Source: Clostridia bacterium
GTDB lineage: Bacteria; Bacillota; Clostridia; Oscillospirales; SIG627
Direction: 5' to 3'
Assembly (NCBI GenBank): GCA_017414535.1
Contig: JAFQMA010000026.1
Span: forward strand, 1 to 49,589
Length of the DNA: 49,589 nt
In this document: in pieces, positions 24,281-32,282 of the stretch
Layout: each line of letters opens with the position of its first letter
Position numbering within the stretch: position 1 is the first letter of the stretch
The notes under the pieces: generated by a model
Database searches by the model: none
What the model saw: only the letters and a program-made list of their open reading frames with translations
What the model was told of the DNA's origin: nothing
Program-made: the position numbers and the translations under genes

Positions 24281-25537
24281 ATGTTAGAATTTCAACCAAA
24301 GCTAATGGAGCTGGCAAGGAAAGCGGAAGAGCGCATTCGTCCCGTCTTTGACGAGATCGATGCCCGTGCCTTTGTCAATCAGAAAAAAGTGTTGGAGGCT
24401 TTTCGCGAGGAACGCGTTTCCACGGAATGCTTTAACTTCACCACAGGCTACGGCTATAACGACATGGGCCGTGAGGTGCTGGATCGCATTTTTGCCCGCG
24501 TCTTCGAAGCGGAGGAGGCCTTTGTCAGACACAGTGTTTTATCGGGCACTCACGCCCTGACGGTGGGCCTGTTCGGTCTGCTTCGTCCCGGTGACACCAT
24601 GCTGGCGGTCACGGGAACTCCCTACGATACGTTGAAAAGCGTGATCGGCATCAAGGGAGAAAAGGGTAACGGAAGTCTTGCTGATTTTGGTATTCGCTAC
24701 GAAGAGATCGAGCTGACGGAGGAAAGCCGGCCCGACCTTTCCGCCATTGCGGAGCGTCTGAAAAAAGAAGACGTGAAAATGGTCTATATGCAAAAGAGCC
24801 CCGGCTACAGCACGCGCCGCCCCCTGAATAACGATAGTGTACGACAGGTGGTGGAGCTGGTTCGAGGCATAGGAAGCCGCGCCTTCGTGGTAGTAGATAA
24901 CTGCTACGCCGAATTTTGCGAGGAGCACGAGCCCTGCTATTACGGTGCTGATCTTTGCATCGGGTCGCTGATCAAGAATCCCGGCGGCGGTATGGCCGAA
25001 TGCGGGGGATATCTGGCCGGCACGAAGGAAGCCGTCGAGCTTTGCGCCCAGCGCTACTCTTGCCCCGGCATCGGTCTTGAGATCGGTGCTACACTGGGAC
25101 AGACGAAAAATATCTACAAGGGCTTATTTTACGCCCCTCATACCGTGGCACAGGCACTGAAGACCGCCGTGTTTGCGGCCGCACTTTGGGAGGAGATGGG
25201 CTACGACGTGATCCCCGGATCCCTGGAGGTGCGGGCGGATATCGTCCAGCAGATCCTTCTGAGAAGCGGTGACAAGGTGCAGGCCTTCTGCAAGGGCTTA
25301 CAGAGTGCATCCCCCGTGGACAGCCACGTGCTTCCCATTCCGTGGGATATGCCCGGTTATCAGGATCCCGTCATTATGGCGGCAGGCGCCTTTACGCAGG
25401 GCTCGTCCATTGAATTGAGTGCCGATGCTCCCATGCGCGACCCCTTTACCGTTTATATGCAGGGCGGTCTGACCTACGAAAGCGGTAGACTGGGCATCCT
25501 TGCGGCAGCGGCAGAGGTTTTGAATTTAGAAAAATAA
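24281..25537 (+). CDS. PLP-dependent Met-gamma-lyase/aluminium-resistance family protein
   Basis: A 418-residue fold-type I PLP enzyme of the family often named 'aluminum resistance protein' or methionine gamma-lyase family. Visible signs: FNFTTGYGYND near residue 50, SGTHALTVGLFGLLRPGD (cofactor phosphate region), KSPGYSTRRPL, VVVDNCYAEF (Asp that pairs with the pyridine nitrogen) and the Schiff-base Lys region GSLIKNPGGG. The biochemical substrate is not settled; C-S lyase activity is likely. Start ATG 24281 follows GGAGG. gpmI follows after 24 bases and shares the promoter. Confidence 0.87.
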   Translation: MLEFQPKLMELARKAEERIRPVFDEIDARAFVNQKKVLEAFREERVSTECFNFTTGYGYNDMGREVLDRIFARVFEAEEAFVRHSVLSGTHALTVGLFGLLRPGDTMLAVTGTPYDTLKSVIGIKGEKGNGSLADFGIRYEEIELTEESRPDLSAIAERLKKEDVKMVYMQKSPGYSTRRPLNNDSVRQVVELVRGIGSRAFVVVDNCYAEFCEEHEPCYYGADLCIGSLIKNPGGGMAECGGYLAGTKEAVELCAQRYSCPGIGLEIGATLGQTKNIYKGLFYAPHTVAQALKTAVFAAALWEEMGYDVIPGSLEVRADIVQQILLRSGDKVQAFCKGLQSASPVDSHVLPIPWDMPGYQDPVIMAAGAFTQGSSIELSADAPMRDPFTVYMQGGLTYESGRLGILAAAAEVLNLEK

Positions 25538-25561
25538 AGTAAATTTACGGAGGTTGATACT

Positions 25562-27208
25562 ATGGAACTGAAAGAAATGAAGAAAAAAGTCAATATTCCC
25601 GGCCCCGTCGTGGTGCTGGTACTGGACGGTGTTGGTCTGAACCCCTGCGAGAGAGGCAATGCCGTTTGCTGCTCCAACACCCCAACGCTGGACCGTTTGC
25701 TGTTGGAGTACCCCTCCTGCACTCTGAAGGCACACGGCACTGCCGTAGGTCTGCCCTCCGATGAGGATATGGGCAACTCTGAGGTCGGACATAACGCCCT
25801 CGGCTCCGGCCAGATTTTCGCACAGGGTGCAAAGCTTGTCACCAATTCCATCGAGAGCGGAAAGATCTACGAAGGAAACGGCTGGAGGAGCGTCAGCGAA
25901 AACTGCAAGAAGAACGGTTCAACCATGCATTTTCTGGGTCTTTTCTCCGACGGTAACGTGCATTCCCACATCGATCATCTGAAGGCTATGATCGCTCACG
26001 CCAAGGAGGAGGGCATTTCCCGCGTTCGCATTCACATCCTGCTGGACGGCAGAGACGTTGCGGAGACCAGTGCCTTGGATTACACCGAGCCCTTTGAAGA
26101 ATATCTTGCTCAGCTGAACGGCAACGGCTTTGATGCCAGGATCGCCTCCGGTGGCGGAAGAATGAGCATTACCATGGACCGCTATGAAGCTAACTGGAAG
26201 ATGGTGGAGGCGGGATGGAAGATCCACGTGCTTGGTGAGGGCAGAGCCTTTGCCAGCGCCAAGGATGCCATTGAGACCTACCGTGAAGAGCTCCACGTGA
26301 TCGACCAAGATCTTCCCGGCTTTGTGATCACAGAAAACGGAAAGCCGGTCGGTACTATCGAGGATGGCGACAGCGTTGTCTTCTTCAACTTCCGCGGCGA
26401 CAGATCCATTGAGATCTCCAAGGCCTTTACCGAAGAAAATTTTGACCGCTTTGATCGTGTACGCTTCCCAAAGGTTGCATACGCAGGTATGCTGGAATAC
26501 GACGGAGATCTGCACATTCCTCCCGTATATCTGGTCAATCCCCCCGAGATCACCAACACCATGGGCGAATATCTTGCCAAGGCGCCCTTCCGTTCTCTGG
26601 CTGTCAGCGAGACCCAGAAATACGGCCACGTGACCTACTTCTGGAACGGCAACAAGTCCGGAAAGTACAGCGAAGAGAAGGAGACCTATCTTGAGATCCC
26701 CTCCGACGTGGTACCCTTTGAGCAGAGACCCTGGATGAAGTGTGCCGAGATCACCGACGTGCTTGTGGACGCCATCCTGGGCGGCGAGTACAAATTTATC
26801 CGCGCCAACTTCCCCAACGGAGATATGGTAGGCCACACCGGCTCTATGAAGGCCACCCGCATCAGCATGGAAGCGCTGGATCTTTGTCTTGACAGGATCC
26901 TTGCCGCCGTGGACGAAGCAAGGGGCGTTGCCCTCATTACTGCCGATCATGGAAATGCCGATGAAATGATGGAGCTGGACAAGAAGACGGGCCTTCCCAA
27001 GACCAACAAGGACGGCTCCTTGAAGAGCAAGACCAGCCACACCCTGAACCCCGTTCCCTTCATCTTCTACGATAACGTAGCAAAGGATCAGTACAGCGTC
27101 AATACCGCAGGCTCCTTCGGTCTGGCCAACGTTGCCGCCACGACCGTGAATCTCCTCGGTTACGAGGCACCCGACATGTGGATGGAGAGCATGATCGAGG
27201 TAAAATAA
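25562..27208 (+). CDS. gpmI: 2,3-bisphosphoglycerate-independent phosphoglycerate mutase
   Basis: A 548-residue Mn-dependent alkaline-phosphatase-fold enzyme that interconverts 3- and 2-phosphoglycerate in glycolysis. Asp22 in LVLDGVG and the phospho-acceptor Ser73 in DMGNSEVGHN are present; DGRDV, FFNFRGDR and TADHGNADEM supply the remaining metal and substrate ligands. It is some 30-40 residues longer than the usual form of about 510, from an N-terminal lead and scattered insertions. Start ATG 25562 follows GGAGG. It has no glycolytic neighbours. Confidence 0.97.
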   Translation: MELKEMKKKVNIPGPVVVLVLDGVGLNPCERGNAVCCSNTPTLDRLLLEYPSCTLKAHGTAVGLPSDEDMGNSEVGHNALGSGQIFAQGAKLVTNSIESGKIYEGNGWRSVSENCKKNGSTMHFLGLFSDGNVHSHIDHLKAMIAHAKEEGISRVRIHILLDGRDVAETSALDYTEPFEEYLAQLNGNGFDARIASGGGRMSITMDRYEANWKMVEAGWKIHVLGEGRAFASAKDAIETYREELHVIDQDLPGFVITENGKPVGTIEDGDSVVFFNFRGDRSIEISKAFTEENFDRFDRVRFPKVAYAGMLEYDGDLHIPPVYLVNPPEITNTMGEYLAKAPFRSLAVSETQKYGHVTYFWNGNKSGKYSEEKETYLEIPSDVVPFEQRPWMKCAEITDVLVDAILGGEYKFIRANFPNGDMVGHTGSMKATRISMEALDLCLDRILAAVDEARGVALITADHGNADEMMELDKKTGLPKTNKDGSLKSKTSHTLNPVPFIFYDNVAKDQYSVNTAGSFGLANVAATTVNLLGYEAPDMWMESMIEVK

Positions 27209-27224
27209 AATTACAAATGCAGAA

Positions 27225-27260
27225 CAAACTTCCCTTTTCGTAAGGGAAGTTTGCTTTTTT
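27225..27260 (+). terminator. Terminator of gpmI
   Basis: CAAACTTCCCTT and AAGGGAAGTTTG form a perfect 12-bp stem around TTCGT, followed by CTTTTTT. Confidence 0.93.
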
Positions 27261-27266
27261 CTTCAC

Positions 27267-27295
27267 TTGTTTTTTTCCATTGCCTTTGTTACAAT
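27267..27295 (+). promoter_or_regulatory. Promoter of the DegT-AraC operon
   Basis: TTGTTT (27267-27272), 17 bases, TACAAT (27290-27295) preceded by TGT, an extended -10. It begins directly after the gpmI terminator. Confidence 0.65.
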
Positions 27296-27327
27296 TGTTT
27301 TAGATTTTAAAAAATAAGGAGGATATC

Positions 27328-28518
27328 ATGTTCCCCATTGACAGAATTAAAGAAAATGAAAGAAAATACGTGAACGAAGTGCTGGACGATGCCTTTCGCA
27401 CCTCCTGCGGCTACAAAATGACAAGACGGCTGGAGGAAGCCTTTGCCGAGAAATTCGGAAGCCGCTACGCCGTCGCTTTTTGCAACGGAACGGCCACACT
27501 GCACATTGCCTTAGAAGCGGCAGGGGTCGGCATGGGAGACGAGGTGATCGTACCGCCTCTGACCATGAGCTCCACCACCTTCGGCGTTTTACACACCGGT
27601 GCTACACCCGTTTTTGCGGACGTAGATCCTGATACCTTCCTGATCACGGCAGAGGCTATCGAGCGCTGTATCACGCCACGCACCCGTGCCATCATCGCAG
27701 TTTCCCTCTACGGGCTTAGTCCCGATATGGATCCTATCATGGCACTGGCGAAAAAGCACGACCTAACCGTCATAGAAGACGACGCACAGTGCTTTCTCGG
27801 CAAGTACAAGGGCAAAACGGTGGGAACACTTGGCGACATGGCAAGCTTCAGTTTTCAAGCCTCCAAGCATATGACCAGCGGCGAGGGCGGCATGCTCATT
27901 ACCGACAGCGAGGAGTTGGCCGCCAAGATTCGTCAGTATTCCGGATTGGGCTATGCAGGGATTACGCCCTCCAAGGGTAAAATTTCCAAGAATGATATTC
28001 AGAATCCTAACTATTCCAGACACGTATCTTTAGGATGGAACTACCGCATGAGCGACGTGGCCAGCGCCGTTGCACTGGGGCAGCTGGAGCATTTGGATGA
28101 GCTTGTTGAAGCGAGGATCGCCTGCGCCAAGCGCTTTGATGAGGCGATCAGCGGAACAAGCCTCCTTGCCCGACAGAAGGAAGGAAAGGAATACGTAAAC
28201 TCTTATTGGGCCTACACGGTAAAGCTGACTGACGACTGTATTACATGGGCGGATTTCAGAGAAAAATTCATTGCATTCGGCGGCGACAGCGTTTACGCCG
28301 AATGGAAGCTGACCTACCTTGAGCCCATGTTTCTGGACAAGGTCTTTTTGGGTAGAGAGGCGCTTCTCAACGACTCCGTCTCTTATGAAAAGGGGATTTG
28401 TCCCGTGGCAGAGAAGCTACAGGGCAGGCTTCTTCAATTTAAGACCAATTACTATGACGCCGACGAGCTGGAGGCAGCCGCGCAGGCCTTGGAGAAGACC
28501 GTCGCATATTTTAAATAA
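27328..28518 (+). CDS. DegT/DnrJ/EryC1/StrS-family PLP aminotransferase
   Basis: A 396-residue sugar-aminotransferase-type enzyme. NGTATLHIAL is the phosphate-binding loop, VIEDDAQCFLGKYKGKTVGTLGD supplies the pyridine-N Asp, and the Schiff-base Lys is in FSFQASKHMTSGEGGML. Such enzymes aminate keto-sugars or scyllo-inosose, or dehydrate deoxysugars. Start ATG 27328 follows AAGGAGG. The AraC gene follows 15 bases on; no nucleotide-sugar gene is adjacent and the exopolysaccharide cluster is 18 kb away. The substrate is unknown. Confidence 0.9.
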   Translation: MFPIDRIKENERKYVNEVLDDAFRTSCGYKMTRRLEEAFAEKFGSRYAVAFCNGTATLHIALEAAGVGMGDEVIVPPLTMSSTTFGVLHTGATPVFADVDPDTFLITAEAIERCITPRTRAIIAVSLYGLSPDMDPIMALAKKHDLTVIEDDAQCFLGKYKGKTVGTLGDMASFSFQASKHMTSGEGGMLITDSEELAAKIRQYSGLGYAGITPSKGKISKNDIQNPNYSRHVSLGWNYRMSDVASAVALGQLEHLDELVEARIACAKRFDEAISGTSLLARQKEGKEYVNSYWAYTVKLTDDCITWADFREKFIAFGGDSVYAEWKLTYLEPMFLDKVFLGREALLNDSVSYEKGICPVAEKLQGRLLQFKTNYYDADELEAAAQALEKTVAYFK

Positions 28519-28533
28519 AAGGGAGGCCTATGC

Positions 28534-29403
28534 TTGGAGGACAAGGAAACAAGGCGTGATTTTTCCTACGCACTGACTGAACTTTTCCATTCCGATCTAA
28601 AGATCCTATTCATCACCGATGACAAAGCAACCGCTGTGGATAGCGTTTCACCCGTTCACGTGCATTCCTTCTGGGAATTATTCTACGTAGAAGGGGGCGG
28701 CATGACTTTTGCCGCGGAAAAGGAAGTGATACAGGTCCGAGAGGGGCAGCTTTTACTTGTCCCCCCTTCCCTCTATCACGCTACCTTGGGCAACGGAAAA
28801 ACCGAAAAGCACAGTGTGTTCTTCAGTGTCGAACGCATCAAAAACAAGGCAACAGATCCGCTGTACGATCGGTTTCTTGCTGCTTTTTCCGTCGAAAAGG
28901 CCCTTGTTTTCAATGACGGAGACGGTACGGGCAGATTACTAAAGGGCATTCTACGCCTTTCCGAGAATTCGGATAGTACGGCACGCTGGAGGGAACAAGC
29001 TCTGATGACGGAGCTGATATTCCGCTTGTGGGATCGCTTGGAAAAGGGAGAACGGAAAGCAACTCCATACCTTCCTTTGGAAAACAGTGAGCCCGTTTAC
29101 AAATATGCCATTGAACGCCTGATGGATCTGCACCTTAACCGCGACATCGGCCTTGATTTTCTGAGCGATAAGCTATGCATTTCACCCAATGCTTTGGCTC
29201 GCATCATACGGAAGACGTACGGAAAAAGCTTTCAGGAACTGAAAACGGAGCTTAAAATGCGCAATGCAAAAAAGCTTCTGCAGGAAACTCAGATGACCGT
29301 CGGGCAGGTCTCACAAGCTATTGGATACAATACGGAGCGCGGGTTTCTTTCGGCATTTAAAAAATACGAGGGCATTTCTCCTACGCAATACAGAAAGAAA
29401 TGA
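28534..29403 (+). CDS. AraC-family transcriptional regulator
   Basis: A 289-residue regulator. N-terminal cupin-type sensing domain (VHVHSFWELFYVEGG, then GQLLLVPPSLYHAT), a linker, and two C-terminal helix-turn-helix motifs (LDFLSDKLCISPNALARIIRKTYG and TVGQVSQAIGYNTERGFLSAFKKYEGISPTQYRKK). The last helix keeps the family signature G-x-SPTQYR. The start is TTG 28534 with GGGAGG seven bases upstream; the nearby ATG 28529 runs into a stop after nine codons. Co-transcribed with the DegT enzyme, which it may control. Confidence 0.92.
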   Translation: MEDKETRRDFSYALTELFHSDLKILFITDDKATAVDSVSPVHVHSFWELFYVEGGGMTFAAEKEVIQVREGQLLLVPPSLYHATLGNGKTEKHSVFFSVERIKNKATDPLYDRFLAAFSVEKALVFNDGDGTGRLLKGILRLSENSDSTARWREQALMTELIFRLWDRLEKGERKATPYLPLENSEPVYKYAIERLMDLHLNRDIGLDFLSDKLCISPNALARIIRKTYGKSFQELKTELKMRNAKKLLQETQMTVGQVSQAIGYNTERGFLSAFKKYEGISPTQYRKK

Positions 29404-29404
29404 T

Positions 29405-29440
29405 AAAAGAAGTCCCCACCAATCGGTGGGGACTTCTTTT
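29405..29440. terminator. Strong bidirectional terminator
   Basis: A perfect 16-bp stem: AAAAGAAGTCCCCACC with GGTGGGGACTTCTTTT, loop AATC. It ends the AraC operon on the plus strand and the DUF3789-like gene on the minus strand. Confidence 0.95.
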
Positions 29441-29458
29441 CTGCACGCCGATGCAGAT

Positions 29459-29539
29459 CTATTCTCTCGTGACCTGAAGCATACACATAAAAAACACGCC
29501 GACGATGCCTCCGATCACCATACCTAAGAGAAATTCCAC
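29459..29539 (-). CDS. DUF3789-like 26-residue membrane peptide
   Basis: A GTG at 29539 with AAGGAAGG six bases upstream opens a 26-codon frame ending TAG 29459-29461. The peptide reads MEFLLGMVIGGIVGVFF then MCMLQVTRE: a single glycine-zipper membrane helix with a short charged tail, in the pattern FLLG-x3-GG-x2-G-x3-MC of DUF3789 micro-proteins. It lies 48 bases after the recombinase gene on the same strand and ends before the bidirectional terminator, so it is probably co-transcribed. Function unknown. Confidence 0.65.
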   Translation of the reverse strand: MEFLLGMVIGGIVGVFFMCMLQVTRE

Positions 29540-29587
29540 TCTGATCCTTCCTTCTTTTTTTCGTAGTATGCACAAAGGATCGCTTTT

Positions 29588-30550
29588 TTATTCCTTTTCG
29601 TTCAAAGGATTGGTCGCCATGGCACTGCGCATTTGATCGTTACTTAAATGTGTATAGATCTGGGTGGTATTCAACTGCTCGTGGCCGAGGATATCCTTCA
29701 GCACGCGCACGTCAACCTTACCGGTTCCGTACATCAAAGTAGCGGCGGTATGGCGAAGCTTATGAACAGAAAGGTTTCTGTCGCCAAGGCCTGCCAGCTC
29801 CAAATATTTATATACCAATGCCTGGATCATTTTCACCGACAAACGACGGGAGACACGGCTGACAAACAAAGCATTTTCATCCTGACAGTGTATTCCCCGG
29901 CGTTCCTCAAGATATTCGCGAAGAGCATCAACGCACGTATCATTCAGATAGATCATGCGCTGTTTGGCTCCCTTTCCGGTAACGATCAGCTGCTTCATAT
30001 CAGAAGATAAGTCGGACAGCGATATTCCTTGAAGCTCGGAGACTCGCATGCCGCAATTCAAGAACAGCGTAAGGATTAAGTAATCACGCTTTGTATTGGG
30101 TCCGCCGTGCTGCTTCACTGCTTTTAAAAGAAGGCGGCTTTCCTCCAGACTCATGAATTTTGGCAAAGCCTTTTTGACGGAAGGAGCATCGATCTCAAAA
30201 GCAGGACTTTCCTCTATGACCTTTTCCTTCACAGCAAGAAATTTGTAAAAGCCTTTAATGGCAGAAAGCTTTCTCGCACGGCTGGCATTATGATTACCGC
30301 GACGGGTCGCTACGAAAAGAAGATATTCATAAATATCCTGCGAGCGCACGGATGCAACGTCGTGATCCGTGATAGAAGACAGATCTACGTTACCGTTTTC
30401 ATCGGCACGGGAGCGAAAAATATAACGGAAAAAGCCCGCAAGATCGATGCTGTATTCATAGCAGGTCTTCTCGCTGGCTCCCTGGATGGAAAGCTTATAG
30501 GAAATAAACCGCGCTACGGCAGGCGGAAGCTGCTCCATGTGGATATTCAA
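29588..30550 (-). CDS. Tyrosine recombinase (XerC/XerD-like)
   Basis: About 320 residues. An N-terminal SAM-like core-binding domain (PPAVARFISYKLSIQGASEKT, about 5-110) precedes the catalytic domain with the complete set Arg (GMRVSEL), Lys (GKGAKQR), His-x-x-Arg (HKLRHTAATLM), His (ILGHEQLNTTQIYTH) and Tyr in the last. Start TTG 30550 has AGGAGG seven bases upstream; a later ATG 30538 has no site. It resembles chromosomal XerC/D more than phage integrases by length and catalytic spacing, but its xer status is inferred. The DUF3789-like gene follows. Confidence 0.85.
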   Translation of the reverse strand: MNIHMEQLPPAVARFISYKLSIQGASEKTCYEYSIDLAGFFRYIFRSRADENGNVDLSSITDHDVASVRSQDIYEYLLFVATRRGNHNASRARKLSAIKGFYKFLAVKEKVIEESPAFEIDAPSVKKALPKFMSLEESRLLLKAVKQHGGPNTKRDYLILTLFLNCGMRVSELQGISLSDLSSDMKQLIVTGKGAKQRMIYLNDTCVDALREYLEERRGIHCQDENALFVSRVSRRLSVKMIQALVYKYLELAGLGDRNLSVHKLRHTAATLMYGTGKVDVRVLKDILGHEQLNTTQIYTHLSNDQMRSAMATNPLNEKE

Positions 30551-30570
30551 AATTTCACCTCCTTTTCTTA

Positions 30571-30598
30571 ATTGTATCAAAGATACGAAAAAAATCAA
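30571..30598 (-). promoter_or_regulatory. Promoter of the recombinase gene
   Basis: TTGATT (30598-30593), 16 bases, TACAAT (30576-30571), minus strand, 20 bases before the TTG start at 30550. Confidence 0.75.
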
Positions 30599-30601
30599 TA
30601 A

Positions 30602-30632
30602 AAAAATAAAGCGGCAAAGCCGCTTTATTTTT
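30602..30632 (-). terminator. Terminator of secreted protein A
   Basis: A perfect 14-bp stem AAAAATAAAGCGGC with GCCGCTTTATTTTT and a three-base loop, next to the recombinase promoter. It ends the 30640-32199 gene. Confidence 0.93.
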
Positions 30633-30639
30633 AAACGTG

Positions 30640-32199
30640 TTATCTGGAGGTTCTCTTCTTCATGGCCACTACAGTGAAGGCGGCAACACTGGTCAGCATA
30701 ACGCCTACACCGAGGATCAGAAGAGCAGTATTATCACCGGTCTGAGAAGAGCCCTGTGCAACAGTCCCCTTTACGCTTCCGGTAATGGTGAAGTTACGGG
30801 AAAGGTTCTTAGAAACGTCGGTATCCGTCCACTGACCGCCGAGATAGACCTGCTCAACAAAGGTTACAACCAAGGTGTTAACACCTACGGGAAGACCTGC
30901 AGTAGAGAAGGAAGCGGTGGCATAGTCCGCATTGAAAGAACCGGTCAGCTTGGTGCTGTCGCCGTTACGAACACGGAACTTGGCGGGGACTGTGCGACGG
31001 TCGTACTCGTTGGGGGAGGTGTTATCCACACCGTCGGGTGTAACAGAGAACTTCACGGTCTCGCCAACCTTGTAAATGGACTTCATCACGCCGAACTCGT
31101 AACCGGTGGTTACCTTGCCGGGCTGAAAAGAGGTTGCGGAGGGAAGGCGGAAGGAAAAGTCACCGTTAGGATCATAGGTACCCATGAACTGGATGGGAGT
31201 GGGAACGTAGGGGATAGACAGGCTGTCGCCGTCGTTAGCAGTCCAATACTTGCTGACAGCATCGGCCCAAGTGGTGGAGGCACCACCGGCAAGAGGAGAC
31301 AAGGGAGTGTTTCCACCAAAGCCGGTAGAAAGGAACACCTGAGTCTTGGAGTTGGCACCGGAGCTTCTGGAAACGGCAACCTGGAAGAAGTAGGAGCCGT
31401 AGATCTGAGACAGAGCCATCAGCTTTGCAGCGTTACCGTTATCAAAGTTGCCGTAGTTGGAATAAGCAATATCACCGATCGGGATCTTGTATTCAAACAC
31501 GTAAACGTGCTCGTTACCGTTTTGCGTATAATTAAGAACGGTGTTATCCTTGTACTTGGCACGGTTCCAATCGCCGTAGAGACTATCGTCCAGCGTAGCG
31601 GTCTTAGAGATCTCGCCGTCAATCACCTTATAGGTTCTGTTGCCGGAGGAGCAAGCATAAGGAGAAAACTCACTGCCGTCCCAAGCGTAAGAATAGCTGT
31701 TGGAAAGACGGGACGCTGCCTCAGGAAGCTCGGGAGACTGGTTCATACCGATACGAACGCTGGCATTCAGAGTGGACTGACCGTTGGGAGTCATAATGCT
31801 GATCGCACGGTCACCCTTTACCTCCTCAGCGATATAAACGTACTCATCGTCATACGCCAGATAGGAGGCGATGGAAAAGTTCATAAATTCGGCGGCAAAT
31901 GCAGAATAATCTGCAGTACCGGAGGAGTTGGTCATGGTAAGGCCGCTACCGATCTTAGCAACGTTCATCGCGCCGGTGGAGCCATATTCGCCGGGAGTGA
32001 TGCTACCGTCAAGAGCGGGAGCACTGGATACCTCGTATGCGAGATAAATAGGCAGACCATACGCCCTCAGGTCGCGAGCAGTTGTGCCGTACTGAATGTA
32101 GGCGGTGGAGATATAGTCCTGATACTTTGCTCCAACGGGGAGACAAAGCAAAGACATAACGAGGACTACAGCCATCAAAAGAGATAAGATTCTTTTCAT
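30640..32199 (-). CDS. Secreted anchored protein A with DOMON/CBM9-like N-terminal domain
   Basis: 519 residues: signal peptide (residues 1-24), a beta-rich domain that starts DLRAYGLPIYLAYEVSSAPALDG with GSITPGEYGS and a later SYLAYDDEYVYIAEEV strand, a region GTYDPNG, a second beta domain (about 360-480) and a C-terminal helix. The tail ends QTGDN, a hydrophobic helix and KKR, like a sortase signal without the usual proline. The opening D-G-x-I-x-x-x-EY resembles CBM9-like/DOMON domains. Function unknown; carbohydrate or ligand binding on the surface is a guess. Start ATG 32199 with AAGGAG, and a promoter with three consensus elements suggests high expression. It shares motifs with B and C downstream in the sequence. 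Confidence 0.75.
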   Translation of the reverse strand: MKRILSLLMAVVLVMSLLCLPVGAKYQDYISTAYIQYGTTARDLRAYGLPIYLAYEVSSAPALDGSITPGEYGSTGAMNVAKIGSGLTMTNSSGTADYSAFAAEFMNFSIASYLAYDDEYVYIAEEVKGDRAISIMTPNGQSTLNASVRIGMNQSPELPEAASRLSNSYSYAWDGSEFSPYACSSGNRTYKVIDGEISKTATLDDSLYGDWNRAKYKDNTVLNYTQNGNEHVYVFEYKIPIGDIAYSNYGNFDNGNAAKLMALSQIYGSYFFQVAVSRSSGANSKTQVFLSTGFGGNTPLSPLAGGASTTWADAVSKYWTANDGDSLSIPYVPTPIQFMGTYDPNGDFSFRLPSATSFQPGKVTTGYEFGVMKSIYKVGETVKFSVTPDGVDNTSPNEYDRRTVPAKFRVRNGDSTKLTGSFNADYATASFSTAGLPVGVNTLVVTFVEQVYLGGQWTDTDVSKNLSRNFTITGSVKGTVAQGSSQTGDNTALLILGVGVMLTSVAAFTVVAMKKRTSR

Positions 32200-32228
32200 T
32201 ATAAATGTCTCCTTATAGTTCTATGGAC

Positions 32229-32257
32229 ATTATAGCATTTTAGTTTTGCAGTGTCAA
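32229..32257 (-). promoter_or_regulatory. Full-consensus promoter of secreted protein A
   Basis: TTGACA (32257-32252), 17-base spacer, TATAAT (32234-32229), plus the extended -10 TGC just before it (minus strand). All elements match the sigma-A consensus. Confidence 0.93.
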
Positions 32258-32282
32258 TAGAAATTGCAAGACTTTTCTCCTC

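Noticed and set aside
30551-30561. Array heptamer GTGAAAT at the recombinase gene start
   Set aside because: It is part of the Shine-Dalgarno AGGAGGTGAAATT on the minus strand with no flanking hairpins; chance match.
29588-30640. dif recombination site or integrated element next to the tyrosine recombinase
   Set aside because: No 28-base dif-like sequence or flanking direct repeats are visible, and both sides are ordinary terminators and genes.
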